64,000 bases of DNA from Psychrobacter sp. Ps6 (GTDB taxonomy: Bacteria > Pseudomonadota > Gammaproteobacteria > Pseudomonadales > Moraxellaceae): contig NZ_JADQAI010000001.1 in NCBI RefSeq assembly GCF_022129235.1, positions 558,001 to 622,000 of the forward strand, written 5' to 3'. Of the stretch, positions 10,821 through 20,974 are shown one piece after another. The notes under the pieces are model-generated. The model was not told the DNA's origin. It saw nothing but the letters and a program-made list of their open reading frames with translations, and searched no databases. Each line of letters opens with the position of its first letter. The stretch's first letter is position 1. A program made the position numbers and the translations under genes.

Positions 10821-11543
10821 CTAGCAGTCAGTAGGATGATCTGCGTTGGGTTTGTATCTAACAATACCGGCTTGGTTGAATGATATTTGGTACATCGATT
10901 CATTATAAGGAGATGTGGGACAGTACTTGATATGGCCAAAGTGACCTCGAGGCTTGCCACTATCACCCCAAAATTTGATGTAATGGCGACCTGCTCCGAC
11001 TCTGAGCTTCAGTGTACTATATTTTAAATTAAAAGATTGATTAAGTAGTAGAGCATCAGCATTTGCATCGAAGTTTTTGTTACCGTTTTTGTCCACGAAT
11101 AATATAAGCATGTTATCACTATTTCGATCGCACTGTTTACCGTCATTTGATAAACAAACCAATATGTCCTGTCTGGTGATATAACTTTCAGCTTTTGCCA
11201 AAGCGAGGGTGTTTTCTAATTGTGTTTTGACACGTTTGGCTTCCATGCGCGTTAACTGTGTCAATATGCTAGGCATTGCAATCACTACTATGATAGCCAA
11301 CACCGCTATGGTAACAATCAGTTCAACGAGAGTGAAGCCATTCCTACCTTTATCTCCTAAAACACACAAATTTATTGCAGATTTTCTATTACGTATAGTT
11401 AGTTGATGCTGTGTAGTGTTCAACTTATTTGTTCGAAATACCCGCCTAGCATGATTAATTGTTCTTTTCGTCAAAGTAGATACAGGTAAAAACACTCTTA
11501 GTAATCTATGATAATTTGATGATATCTTACAAAGCGATTTCAT
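10821..11543 (-). CDS. FimT/GspH-like type IV pseudopilin
   Basis: The class III prepilin signature G|FTLVELIVTIAVLAIIVVIAMPSI is unmistakable, with Glu5 after the cleavage site, followed by a FimT/GspH-like C-terminal domain that has a disulfide-capable pair (CLSNDGKQC). Prepilin peptidase would cut after Gly69 if the ATG at 11543 is used, giving a 69-residue basic leader, far longer than the usual 6-30. That ATG has an AGGATG site nearby. A TTG 11 codons before the cleavage site would give a normal leader but has no ribosome binding site. Minor pilins of this type prime pilus assembly or bind DNA for uptake. No other pilus gene is adjacent. Confidence 0.82.
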   Translation of the reverse strand: MKSLCKISSNYHRLLRVFLPVSTLTKRTINHARRVFRTNKLNTTQHQLTIRNRKSAINLCVLGDKGRNGFTLVELIVTIAVLAIIVVIAMPSILTQLTRMEAKRVKTQLENTLALAKAESYITRQDILVCLSNDGKQCDRNSDNMLILFVDKNGNKNFDANADALLLNQSFNLKYSTLKLRVGAGRHYIKFWGDSGKPRGHFGHIKYCPTSPYNESMYQISFNQAGIVRYKPNADHPTDC

Positions 11544-12128
11544 AGGTTGCTACATCCTATAGCTTCAGATTTTCCTAATAGAATAATCATGTTTATTTGC
11601 AACAGTTATTCAGTCTATTGTGGAGAGAGCAGTGCTTGATAAAGACTAATATTTTGGTTTGTTGATAATATACAAAACTATCACTTATCTATAATTCGCT
11701 TCCGATATGAAATAATGTTGACTGTCGTAATATAAACGGAATATATGTCTAGTGTCAAAAAATGTTTCAATTAGTGAATAATGTGCATTAGGAATAGAGA
11801 AAAATTATTAATTGTAATAAAATATGTTCAAACGACAGGCAGCATTCAATCTACTATCTGTCGCGAACTGACATACAAAAGATAAAAAGCGTAAGGTGTG
11901 TTAGTTCTAGGTAACTTAGAATGGCTATTGTGTTTTAGTTACAACATTATCGTGTAATAATGTGTAGCTCGTTAACGAAAAAAGTTGTAAACTGAATTGA
12001 TAATCGCTAAGCTACGTTTTAATTGGTTTTGCTTTGTAACCTAAATGCGTAAAAGACGTCTGATTTAGAGCGTCTTGAGAGTCAGTTTTGCTTAATGCAT
12101 CACTAAAATTATCCTTTGGAGGAAGTCC
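11544..12128. other. Long AT-rich intergenic region between the pseudopilin gene and ompA
   Basis: About 585 bp with no credible ORF. It separates divergent genes and should hold both promoters. A TAATAAT stretch near 11955 could be a -10 for ompA, which would give ompA a leader of over 150 nt. I could not assign a -35 with confidence. Confidence 0.5.
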
Positions 12129-13313
12129 ATGAAACTGAATAAAATTGCTCTAGCACTGTTCGCTGTAACAGCTGCACCTCTAGCAGCCAATGCTGGTGTT
12201 ACTATTAGCCCGTTATTACTAGGTTATCATTACAGCGAAGGTGCTGACGATGATCAAGCTGAATTACTAGGCGACTATAGTGGTAATGGCGATAGCTATT
12301 ATAAAGAAGATGGTTTATACACAGGTGCAGCTTTAGGTATCGAACTTACTCCTTCTACTCAGTTCCAAGTAGAGTATGGTGTATCAGATACTGATGCTAT
12401 CAACCAAGACGGTTCTGATAACTTTGACGCAGAACAAGAAATGATCTCTGGTAACTTCTTGATCGGTACCGAAGAGTTCACTGGTTATACTGATAGCGCT
12501 CTTAAGCCATATGTATTGGTTGGTGCTGGCCAATCTAAACTTGAGATTAAAGACTCTTCAGGTGACAAAGTTAGTGGCACTAAAGACACTATCGGTAACC
12601 TAGGCCTAGGTGCTATGTATCGTATCAACGATGCCCTAAGCCTACGTGGTGAAGCTCGTGCGATTCATAACTTTGACAACAACTGGTGGGAAGGCATGGC
12701 CTTGGCCGGTCTAGAGGTTGTACTTGGTGGCCATCTAGCACCTACAGTAGCTGTACCGCCAATGGAAGAGCCAATGGTTGACAACACTCCAGTAGTTGTT
12801 GTTGAAGCTGACCTTGATTCTGACGGCGATGGCGTACCTGATAGCATGGATGCATGCCCAGGCACTCCAATGAATGTAGTGGTTGATGAGCGCGGTTGCC
12901 CAGTACCAGTAGATATTACTGATGAGCTGAAAATGGAACTACGTGTATTCTTTGATAACGATAAATCAGCTATCAAAAACCAATACAAGCCAGAAATCGC
13001 TAAAGTAGCAGAGAAAATGCGTGAGTATCCAAACTCTACAGCTCGTGTAGAAGGTCATGCATCTAAAACTGGTCCTTCAGCACGTTACAACCAACGTCTA
13101 TCTGAAGCTCGTGCCGTTGCTGTTAAGTCTATGCTAACTAACGAATTCGGTATTGCTCCAAACCGTCTATCAACTGTTGGTTATGGTTACGACCAACCAA
13201 TCGCATCAAACGATACTGAAGAAGGTCGTGCTATGAACCGTCGTGTTTATGCCATCATCACTGGTGACAAAACTATGACTGTTGAACAAACTAAAGATAT
13301 GGTTGTTCAGTAA
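12129..13313 (+). CDS. ompA: OmpA-family outer membrane porin
   Basis: A 394-residue outer-membrane protein. It has a signal peptide (residues 1-22, cut after ANA), then an eight-strand-type beta-barrel region to about residue 200. Next is a Pro/Val linker, a calcium-binding thrombospondin-3-like repeat DSDGDGVPDSMDACPGTP, and a C-terminal OmpA domain that binds peptidoglycan (VEGHASKTG, NQRLSEARA, GRAMNRRV). A strong GGAGGAAG ribosome binding site precedes the ATG. Codon use looks optimised, as expected for an abundant protein. A strong terminator follows. Confidence 0.93.
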   Translation: MKLNKIALALFAVTAAPLAANAGVTISPLLLGYHYSEGADDDQAELLGDYSGNGDSYYKEDGLYTGAALGIELTPSTQFQVEYGVSDTDAINQDGSDNFDAEQEMISGNFLIGTEEFTGYTDSALKPYVLVGAGQSKLEIKDSSGDKVSGTKDTIGNLGLGAMYRINDALSLRGEARAIHNFDNNWWEGMALAGLEVVLGGHLAPTVAVPPMEEPMVDNTPVVVVEADLDSDGDGVPDSMDACPGTPMNVVVDERGCPVPVDITDELKMELRVFFDNDKSAIKNQYKPEIAKVAEKMREYPNSTARVEGHASKTGPSARYNQRLSEARAVAVKSMLTNEFGIAPNRLSTVGYGYDQPIASNDTEEGRAMNRRVYAIITGDKTMTVEQTKDMVVQ

Positions 13314-13352
13314 GTATTAGATAATTAATCGTATAGTTAGATATATGGTTAC

Positions 13353-13384
13353 AAAAAAAGCCACCCAATTGGGTGGCTTTTTTT
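13353..13384 (+). terminator. ompA terminator
   Basis: A perfect palindrome: AAAAAAAGCCACCCAATT mirrored by its complement, ending in a T run. Strong stem with GC-rich core; would work in both directions. Confidence 0.92.
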
Positions 13385-13661
13385 ATTTATGTATTGAGAA
13401 AAGTAAGTTATTTCATAAATTTATGAATCAATAATGTTATACTAGCCACCCAAACATTCTGTAAATTGACAGAATGTACATTAGCATAGCTATCTGTACG
13501 ATGAATTTATCGGCATAGATATTTGATTATATTGAGATTTTCTGAGCGATAGCATTTATTGTGTATCATCTAGAATTCAATATCTATCTGATTGATGATA
13601 AGAGTTTATCCAGCGGCGCTTATTGCTACTGCATTTTTTTAAGACGACACGAGCATTTTAT

Positions 13662-15512
13662 ATGGCGAACGATATCAAACACCTGCGTAACATTGCAATT
13701 ATTGCCCACGTTGACCACGGTAAAACAACTTTGGTTGATAAATTATTACATCAATCTGGTACTTTTGGCGATCGTGCAAACATTGCTGAACGTGCGATGG
13801 ATTCAGGTGATATTGAGCAAGAACGTGGTATTACTATTTTGGCTAAAAATACAGCCATTCGTTGGACAGATCAGACTTCAGAAACTGAATACCGTATCAA
13901 CATCGTCGACACTCCAGGTCACGCCGATTTCGGTGGTGAAGTTGAGCGTGTAATGTCGATGGTTGATTGCGTACTTTTGGTTGTTGATGCTGTCGATGGC
14001 CCAATGCCTCAGACTCGTTTCGTAACGCAAAAAGCATTTGAACAAGGTCTAAAGCCGATTGTTGTTATCAATAAAATTGACCGTCCTGGCTCACGCCCTG
14101 ATTGGGTAATGGATCAAATTTTTGATTTGTTCGATAATCTAGGTGCAACTGATGAGCAGCTTGATTTTCCAGTAGTTTATGCATCAGCGTTAAATGGTAT
14201 TGCAGGTCTAGAAGCAGACGATTTAGCTGATGACATGACGCCGCTATTTAAAACTATCGTTGATGTTGTACAGGCGCCGCAAGTTGATGCAGACGCACCA
14301 TTCCGTATGCAAATCTCAAGTCTTGATTACAACAGCTTCGTTGGTGTTATCGGTATTGGTCGTATCCAGCGCGGTAAGGTTAAAACCAATACACCAGTTA
14401 CTGTCATTGACAAGCATGGTAAGACACGTAACGGTCGTATTTTAAAAATCATGGGCTACCATGGCCTTGATCGTATTGACGTTGAAGATGCACAGGCTGG
14501 TGATATCGTTTGTATCACGGGTATCGATGCGCTTAATATCTCAGATACGATTTGTGATCCTAGTAATGTTGAAGCATTACCAGCATTAACAGTTGATCAG
14601 CCTACCGTATCAATGAATTTCCAAGTAAATAACTCACCATTTGCTGGTCGTGAGGGTAAGTTTGTCACGTCACGTAATATTCGTGAGCGTCTTGAGCGTG
14701 AGTTGATTCATAACGTTGCACTACGTGTAGAAGATACTGAATCTCCAGATAAGTTCAAAGTATCAGGTCGTGGTGAGCTTCATTTATCTGTACTTATTGA
14801 AAACATGCGCCGTGAAGGCTTCGAGATGGGTGTTTCAGGCCCAGAAGTTATCGTAAAAGAAGTTGATGGCAAGCTACAAGAGCCGTATGAAAACGTTGTC
14901 TTCGATATCGAAGAAGAGCATCAGGGTTCTATCATGGAGCAGGTTGGTCTACGCAAAGGCGAAATGACCAATATGGAGCTTGATGGTAAAGGCCGTATGC
15001 GTATTGAAGCAACAGTACCAGCTCGTGGTTTGATCGGTTTCCGTTCTGAGTTTTTAACACTAACCTCAGGTAGTGGTATCATGACGTCAAGCTTTTCGCA
15101 TTACGGTCCACAAAAGATCGGTGATGTGGGTGGTCGTTCAAACGGCGTATTGGTTTCTATGGCAAATGGTACCTGCCTAGGCTTTGCACTGTTTAACCTA
15201 CAAAAACGTGGTAAGTTATTTGCTGAGCCACAGCTTGAAGTTTATGAGGGTATGATTATTGGTCTTAACTCTCGTAACGATGATATGACGGTTAACCCAA
15301 CAACCGGTAAGCAGCTTACCAACGTACGTGCTAGTGGTACTGATGAAGCGTTGACGTTGACGCCAGCAGTTAAGTTCACGCTTGAGCAAGCGCTTGAGTT
15401 TATTCAAGATGATGAGCTAGTTGAAGTAACACCAAAAGCAGTACGTATCCGTAAACGCTATCTGACTGAAAGTGAGCGTAAGCGTCACGGCCGTAGTAAG
15501 AAAAACGCATAA
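13662..15512 (+). CDS. typA: Translational GTPase TypA/BipA
   Basis: A ribosome-binding GTPase needed for growth at low temperature and for late 50S assembly. The G1 motif AHVDHGKTT (near residues 14-22), G2 [14 protein letters not shown]3 DTPGHADF and G4 [10 protein letters not shown] are intact, followed by EF-G-like domains III and V and the BipA-specific C-terminus. The frame is open from 13623, but the ATG at 13662 starts at the canonical NIAIIAH region and gives 616 residues, the family length. The ribosome binding site is weak. It stands alone between ompA and mscL. Confidence 0.96.
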   Translation: MANDIKHLRNIAIIAHVDHGKTTLVDKLLHQSGTFGDRANIAERAMDSGDIEQERGITILAKNTAIRWTDQTSETEYRINIVDTPGHADFGGEVERVMSMVDCVLLVVDAVDGPMPQTRFVTQKAFEQGLKPIVVINKIDRPGSRPDWVMDQIFDLFDNLGATDEQLDFPVVYASALNGIAGLEADDLADDMTPLFKTIVDVVQAPQVDADAPFRMQISSLDYNSFVGVIGIGRIQRGKVKTNTPVTVIDKHGKTRNGRILKIMGYHGLDRIDVEDAQAGDIVCITGIDALNISDTICDPSNVEALPALTVDQPTVSMNFQVNNSPFAGREGKFVTSRNIRERLERELIHNVALRVEDTESPDKFKVSGRGELHLSVLIENMRREGFEMGVSGPEVIVKEVDGKLQEPYENVVFDIEEEHQGSIMEQVGLRKGEMTNMELDGKGRMRIEATVPARGLIGFRSEFLTLTSGSGIMTSSFSHYGPQKIGDVGGRSNGVLVSMANGTCLGFALFNLQKRGKLFAEPQLEVYEGMIIGLNSRNDDMTVNPTTGKQLTNVRASGTDEALTLTPAVKFTLEQALEFIQDDELVEVTPKAVRIRKRYLTESERKRHGRSKKNA

Positions 15513-15603
15513 TATCGACAGTATAAACTACTCAATTTTTTAGAGCGTTGATTTTCAACACTAAAGTTTAATGTCTTTTAGACATCGAAGTAGTTAAAGA
15601 ATT

Positions 15604-15651
15604 AGCAGTATAGGGTGAGCTATAGTGGTTCACTTTATACTGCTTTTTTTT
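15604..15651 (+). terminator. typA terminator
   Basis: AGCAGTATA pairs with TATACTGCT, with an inner GTGA/TCAC helix, followed by eight T. Confidence 0.85.
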
Positions 15652-15784
15652 GTTGTAATTTTGAAAAAATACATACAAAATGAACATTAGTTTTGATGTG
15701 TTCAGTGATTAACGTTAGAGTGAAGTATGATACTGATTATATAAAATATCTATACGCCTATAGATAATTCTTGAGGAGAATACG

Positions 15785-16228
15785 ATGAGTATGGTTTCAG
15801 AATTTAAAGAGTTTGCTCTAAAAGGCAATGTGATGGATTTAGCAGTTGGTGTCATCATTGGTGGGGCTTTTGCTACCATCACTAAATCATTGGTAGATGA
15901 TATCATTATGCCAATTGTCGCTTTCATTGCAGGGGGTGAGATTAACTTTAAAAATATGCTTTTAGTATTGGGTGATGTGCCTAATGGGGTTGCTATGACC
16001 TACGATGCACTCAAAGAAGCTGGCGTTCCTGTATTGGCATATGGTAGCTTCATCACTGTACTCATTAATTTTCTAATTTTAGCTTTTATTATTTTTATGA
16101 TGGTTAGAGTAGTAAATAAAATGCGTCGTACGGAAGCTGTAGAGGAAGCTGTAGTAGAGCCATCAGAAGAAGTACAGTTACTGCGTGAAATCAGTGCTAA
16201 ATTAAGTAATACTCATATTGTAAAATAA
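15785..16228 (+). CDS. mscL: Large-conductance mechanosensitive channel MscL
   Basis: An inner-membrane channel that opens under high membrane tension to release solutes during osmotic downshock. The N-terminal amphipathic segment and TM1 ([27 protein letters not shown]) are classical, with periplasmic loop residues and TM2 (about 83-105, [19 protein letters not shown]) following. The C-terminal helix carries several acidic residues. The length of 147 residues is normal. A GAGGAGAATACG ribosome binding site supports the ATG at 15785, which codes for MSMVSEF. Confidence 0.96.
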   Translation: MSMVSEFKEFALKGNVMDLAVGVIIGGAFATITKSLVDDIIMPIVAFIAGGEINFKNMLLVLGDVPNGVAMTYDALKEAGVPVLAYGSFITVLINFLILAFIIFMMVRVVNKMRRTEAVEEAVVEPSEEVQLLREISAKLSNTHIVK

Positions 16229-16253
16229 TAATGTACAGTTTAGTGGTAATAAA

Positions 16254-16278
16254 AAAGGCTAACGTAAAGTTAGCCTTT
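16254..16278. terminator. Bidirectional terminator between mscL and a convergent gene
   Basis: AAAGGCTAAC and GTTAGCCTTT form a 10-bp stem around GTAAA. It can stop mscL and the minus-strand gene ending at 16342. Confidence 0.85.
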
Positions 16279-16341
16279 TCTATTGTCTATTCGCAAAGTC
16301 ATATTTTTTGATTCATGCTAAAAACGATCAAACACAGTAGC

Positions 16342-16782
16342 TTATGGCGTGACAACCACGTAATCGTTAGTATTAATCAAAATCTCCGATGGTTGGTCAA
16401 CGACAATACGCACAGTATTATTGTCAATAACTTGTGATTTATAATAGTTGTCTTCAGCAACTGTACAGCCTAAACATCTTCCCATAGCATCCCAAGGCTC
16501 AACAAATAATTTTTGCTGAGCTTGATCGGCATTTCCACCGATAAGAGAGAAGGGCAGGCTCACGATATAGGCGGCGGTACCAGCCACAGCATTGACCAAT
16601 TGCAATGGTTTACCAACAATCGTATCTACTACCATCGTCTCATACGAAGGGCCAAAGTCAGTTTCGTCTATTTCTATGGCTGCAAAAGTAGGTTGCATAC
16701 TAGCAGCCATTAACGCTAAGGAAGTAAAGACAGGCAACAACTTCTGCTTAACTGCGCGTTTGTTTTTGGCTTTAACCGTCAT
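16342..16782 (-). CDS. Small secreted protein of unknown function
   Basis: A 146-residue protein with a basic N-terminus, a hydrophobic core (about 15-31) and a likely signal peptidase site after PTFA. The mature part has a hydrophobic, glycine-containing stretch (GKPLQLVNAVAGTAAYIVSLPFSLIGG), which may lie in or on a membrane, a CLGC pair and a beta-rich C-terminus. Short proteins with a comparable GTAAYIVSLPFS-like segment occur in Acinetobacter and relatives, but I do not know a function. It stands alone, convergent with mscL. Confidence 0.7.
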   Translation of the reverse strand: MTVKAKNKRAVKQKLLPVFTSLALMAASMQPTFAAIEIDETDFGPSYETMVVDTIVGKPLQLVNAVAGTAAYIVSLPFSLIGGNADQAQQKLFVEPWDAMGRCLGCTVAEDNYYKSQVIDNNTVRIVVDQPSEILINTNDYVVVTP

Positions 16783-17070
16783 AACGATATCCTAAAATTC
16801 ACAATGAGTATGATTAATGGCTGCTGCTGTCTCCACATAGGAATATCGCGGCAACGACAGGTAAGGTAAGTATTACAGAAGAATAAATAGTGCGCGCTAT
16901 TTGTGTAAGCGCTAGCACTATTAAAGCAAGATGTAGACCAATAAGCAACAAGAATACATGGGATATTCTTATGTGAGTAAAAAATATATCACGCTAGATT
17001 ATATTTATTTTGAGATAGTGGTGGACTTATTTTTGTTTAAGACAACATTGCATATGACCAATAATTAAGC

Positions 17071-18000
17071 TCAAGCTAGTGGCTGACAATTCGGACAGTA
17101 AACACTGGCTCTACCGTTGAGCTTGATATTCTCTAGTACGGTATTGCAGTGTGGACAATGCTCTCCTTGTCTCCCATAAACATTTAAGGTTTGCTGAAAA
17201 TAACCGGTCTGACCACTAGCTACTGTGAAGTCTCGTAACGTTGAGCCACCAAGTTTGATAGCCTTTTTTAATATATCTTTAATATGATCAACTAAAATTA
17301 TCAGCTGCTCAAGTGATAGCTGATTGGCTGGAGTGGCAGGGTGAATACCTGATAGGTAGAGGCTTTCCGTCGCATAAATATTACCGACACCTACCACGAC
17401 TTTTTGTTCCATAATGACAGATTTAATAGCTCGTACGATAGACTGTGCTCGTTTGTTCGTGGGGCTTTTATGAGAACTTGTATCGTTATGGTCTTTATCA
17501 GATAAGTCAGTACGCTGAATAATGTTATATAAATACTCTGCGGTAAAATCTTCTGAGAGTGGCTCAGGGCCTAAGTGGTTCAGTAATTTGCTACCGTAAT
17601 CTTTATACCATAATACTGAGCCAAATCGTCTTGGATCGTAATAATGTAGCTGAGATTTAGCGTTTTCAGAATCCTTAAATACTACTATCAGATGATCATG
17701 TTTACGTTTTTCAGTGCCATAGCTGTGCTGCTGTAAACTACCTGACATGCCTAAATGAATCAAAAGCTTAAGTGGTGCTACAGAGGCATCATTATCGTTA
17801 GAAACTATAGGCAAAAAGTTAAGAACAAGATATTTTGCTCGGCGTTCAACGCTATCCAACGTGTAGTCAACCAAACTGCTCAAGTCATCTGGCATCGCCC
17901 AACGTAGCTTTGGTTGAAAGACTTTTATGTCAATCACCTGCTGTCCTAATAATGGTGCAAGGCTAGTCTTGGTGGTCTCTACTTCTGGCAATTCGGGCAT
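17071..18000 (-). CDS. mutM: Formamidopyrimidine-DNA glycosylase
   Basis: MutM excises 8-oxoguanine and other oxidised purines and cuts the abasic site. The N-terminus PELPEVETT holds the catalytic proline and glutamate, and the helix-two-turn-helix region VVGVGNIYATESLYLSGIHP is clear. A C-terminal zinc finger CPHC...CPNC completes it. At 309 residues it is longer than the usual 270, mainly through an insertion near residues 160-190 rich in Asp, Ser and Lys. It follows relA by 55 bp on the same strand and is probably co-transcribed with it. Confidence 0.95.
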   Translation of the reverse strand: MPELPEVETTKTSLAPLLGQQVIDIKVFQPKLRWAMPDDLSSLVDYTLDSVERRAKYLVLNFLPIVSNDNDASVAPLKLLIHLGMSGSLQQHSYGTEKRKHDHLIVVFKDSENAKSQLHYYDPRRFGSVLWYKDYGSKLLNHLGPEPLSEDFTAEYLYNIIQRTDLSDKDHNDTSSHKSPTNKRAQSIVRAIKSVIMEQKVVVGVGNIYATESLYLSGIHPATPANQLSLEQLIILVDHIKDILKKAIKLGGSTLRDFTVASGQTGYFQQTLNVYGRQGEHCPHCNTVLENIKLNGRASVYCPNCQPLA

Positions 18001-18055
18001 GATGTTTTATGACAACTCTATTTTTTAGTGAATAATTGGTAGCTTAGCATTTCAA

Positions 18056-20593
18056 CTAAGCCACAGCGCGACGAGCATGTAAGATACCGTGCTGTTGTTC
18101 TAGTTTGGCGAGTAGTTTAGATAAGTGCGCCAGCCCTGAAACTTCGATATGAAATTTCAAAAAGGCGATATTGTCATCGTTGCTAAGCGTTTCAACTTTG
18201 CGGATATTGACGTTCTCTTTATCAATAATCTGTGTCAAATCACGCAACAGGCCGCGTCTGTCATACGCCTCTACGTGGATATCAACTGGCTGATAACGAC
18301 CAGATTGTACTTGCCAAGCCGCCTCTATTTTGCGCTCAGGATCACGCTCGACCAAACGCAGATACTCAGGGCAACCACGGTTATGAACGCTGACACCTCG
18401 CGATAAGGTGATGTATCCAGCAATTGGCTCACCATGTACAGGGTGGCAGCAGCCTGCTAAATTGATTTCAATATTATCCAGACCATCGATACGGATTTTG
18501 TAGGCATCAAGCTTGCTTGCATCTCTAGTATCGATGTGCGGTGCAAAGTTCTCTGGTGGTATCTCAGGCTCCAGATGTAGCTGCCGAGAAATATGGCTGG
18601 TGAGCTGATTGAGACCGATATCACCTGTGACGAGCCCCACGATAATATCATCGGTCGTATTGACGTGGAAATGCTGAATATAATCATTTAAGTCAATGCT
18701 ATTGGGATGCACAGATAGGCGCTCAAGCTCTTTGCTGAGCATCTGACGACCTATCTCAATATTCTTATCACGGTCTTGTTTGTTGAACCATTGACGCAGT
18801 TTTGAGCGTGCGCGGTTGGTGTGAATATAACCTAGTGAGGCGACTAGCCAATCACGATTGGGCTCACGCGATGCCTTGGTGATGATCTCAACTTGTTCCC
18901 CTGTTTTTAGCTGATAAGTCAATGGCACATAGCGCTGATTGACTCGGGCTGCCTGTGCACGGTTACCAACTTGGGTATGCACATAATAGGCAAAGTCGAG
19001 AACGGTTGCACCTTTTGGTAGCTCAGTGATGTCACCGTCACGGCTGAAGATATAAATACGCTCGAGCTCATCAAAATCAACGAGTTGCTCTTCTTCGTCA
19101 AACTCCATGTCATCTAGCTCTTCACCTGTCATGACAGCTGAGCGTGGCTGATTACGGGTCTCATTGTTAATCGATAGTAGCTGACGTAGCGAGCTGATTC
19201 TTTGATTTAAGTAGTTGTCTTTTTTATTCTTCAGGCCTTCTTTGTAGTTGACATGTGCGCACATGCCAAGCTCTGCTTCAAAGTGCATTTCTTGAGTACG
19301 AATCTGCACTTCAAGCGATTTGTTTTCGGCAATGACGGCGGTATGTAGTGAGCGGTAGCCGTTTGACTTTGGGTTGGTAATATAATCGTCAAATTGCTCA
19401 GGAATATAACGCCACAAACCATGTACCAAGCCTAAGACGTGATAACAGTCTGAAGGATTATTGACCAATACTCGTAATGCACGAATATCATAAAGCTGGT
19501 CAAAGGATAAGCCTTTGAGCTTCATTTTGCGGTAAATAGAATAGATGTGCTTAACACGTCCGGATACTTCGCCCTCAATGCCAGCATTCGCTAATGCCTC
19601 ATTGAGCTTGTCTTCTACACGCTGAATATAAGACTCGCGTTCGCTACGTTTTTCGGACAGTAGCTTGGCAATCTCTTTGTACCTATCGGGCGCAAGATAG
19701 CGAAACGCCAAATCTTCAAGCTCCCATTTAAGCTGCGCGATACCTAGGCGATGCGCTAATGGGGCATAAATAGTCATGACCTCACGCGCGACACGAGTTT
19801 GACGCTCGGGTCTAGAGAACGTCAACTCACGCATGGCAAAGGTACGCTCTGCCAATTTAATGAGTACCACACGCACGTCGTTGGTAACAGAGATGAGCAT
19901 GCTATAAATATTTGATAGCTGGTCACGCTGATTATTGACGAAATGATCTTCTAAGCGTTTATTGCTCTCAATAATCTCTGAGAGTTTCCCCATTGCTAAC
20001 GTGTCTTTGACAAGAGTCAAGATATCCGCACCAAAATTTTTCTCAACTTCAGCAAGACTAATGATGGATTTGCGTGCACTGCGATATAGCATGGCAGCAA
20101 CAAGCGCGTCTTCATCTTGATAGAGATAGGTCAATATGTCTGTCATGCCAATACCAGTGACGTAAGCACCTGAGCGCTCAGACTCGCTAGTATTCATGTG
20201 ACTACGGATAAACTCACAGGCAGCACTCAGATGAGGTACAGACTCTTGTCCGATACGCTTCGCCACATTGTCGAGCCAAGTGGGTACATCAATATTGGCT
20301 TGATCTAAATCAATTGATTCGAGCTCTTCGTCTGAGAGCGTATAGGTATTGTCCAGATACTCGTTTTCAAGCGCGGGGTCGAGGCCATCATAAGTATGTG
20401 CCGCTGATCGATCGAAAGTCGTATGTAGCTTGTGAGTTGACAGCTGGTATTTGATATCGAGGGGAATTTGGGCGTAACTATTGGCAGACTGGTGGGAGCG
20501 TTGGCTCGCCACCAATTGCGCCGCAAGTGCTGCACTATCGGCCTGCGTGGTTTGTCCATCCACCAGCGGTAATCCTTCACGAATTTTTACCAT
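18056..20593 (-). CDS. relA: (p)ppGpp synthetase RelA
   Basis: This ribosome-dependent enzyme makes (p)ppGpp in the stringent response. The order is: a degenerate hydrolase domain (the His-Asp pair is replaced by YR in AAMLYRSARKS, near 167-175); a synthetase domain (YDIRALRVLV, FDDYITNPKSNGYRSLHTAV, VQIRTQEMH); a TGS domain (near 515-575); a CC-containing region (NLAGCCHPVHGEPIAGY); and a C-terminal ACT domain. At 845 residues it is about 100 longer than E. coli RelA, through a polar N-terminal extension. The EXDD motif of monofunctional RelA reads QFDD here (Q400). A clear AGGAG site precedes the ATG. Confidence 0.94.
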   Translation of the reverse strand: MVKIREGLPLVDGQTTQADSAALAAQLVASQRSHQSANSYAQIPLDIKYQLSTHKLHTTFDRSAAHTYDGLDPALENEYLDNTYTLSDEELESIDLDQANIDVPTWLDNVAKRIGQESVPHLSAACEFIRSHMNTSESERSGAYVTGIGMTDILTYLYQDEDALVAAMLYRSARKSIISLAEVEKNFGADILTLVKDTLAMGKLSEIIESNKRLEDHFVNNQRDQLSNIYSMLISVTNDVRVVLIKLAERTFAMRELTFSRPERQTRVAREVMTIYAPLAHRLGIAQLKWELEDLAFRYLAPDRYKEIAKLLSEKRSERESYIQRVEDKLNEALANAGIEGEVSGRVKHIYSIYRKMKLKGLSFDQLYDIRALRVLVNNPSDCYHVLGLVHGLWRYIPEQFDDYITNPKSNGYRSLHTAVIAENKSLEVQIRTQEMHFEAELGMCAHVNYKEGLKNKKDNYLNQRISSLRQLLSINNETRNQPRSAVMTGEELDDMEFDEEEQLVDFDELERIYIFSRDGDITELPKGATVLDFAYYVHTQVGNRAQAARVNQRYVPLTYQLKTGEQVEIITKASREPNRDWLVASLGYIHTNRARSKLRQWFNKQDRDKNIEIGRQMLSKELERLSVHPNSIDLNDYIQHFHVNTTDDIIVGLVTGDIGLNQLTSHISRQLHLEPEIPPENFAPHIDTRDASKLDAYKIRIDGLDNIEINLAGCCHPVHGEPIAGYITLSRGVSVHNRGCPEYLRLVERDPERKIEAAWQVQSGRYQPVDIHVEAYDRRGLLRDLTQIIDKENVNIRKVETLSNDDNIAFLKFHIEVSGLAHLSKLLAKLEQQHGILHARRAVA

Positions 20594-20974
20594 AGCCGAC
20601 TCCTCTTAGCTATTTTGAATTGATTATAACCTCATCTACTATGCACACACTCTGAATGAACGATTCATAAAGTGACAGCTATAAATCAATACAACTGCTA
20701 AAAAGCTGATTTTTAGCAGCTATAAAATGCGCGTAAAATATATAAAGCTATGAGTGCAAGTACTTCTTATACCCTTATTTATAACATAAGAAGATTGTTT
20801 AGTATTATCTCACTTTGAAGTGACAAATCAAGCGAGGCTCTGTAATGACTATGGTTGATTGCGTGAAATAGCCGCGACTTATTGGCAAAAACTCATCCAC
20901 ATTTTGGGTTGAGCCATGCTGCTATGAAACGGCTATTTTGGATGCTCTCATTAATCGCATCATAAGGGTCAAAA
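20594..20974. other. Intergenic region between rlmD and relA with a hairpin
   Basis: About 381 bp on the path from rlmD to relA (both minus). CTGCTAAAAA (20695-20704) and TTTTTAGCAG (20710-20719) form a perfect 10-bp inverted repeat around GCTGA. No gene seen. It probably holds the relA promoter. Confidence 0.55.

Noticed and set aside
13561..13953. Plus-strand ORF of 130 codons over the start of typA
   Set aside because: Overlaps typA in another frame and its product has no protein-like pattern.
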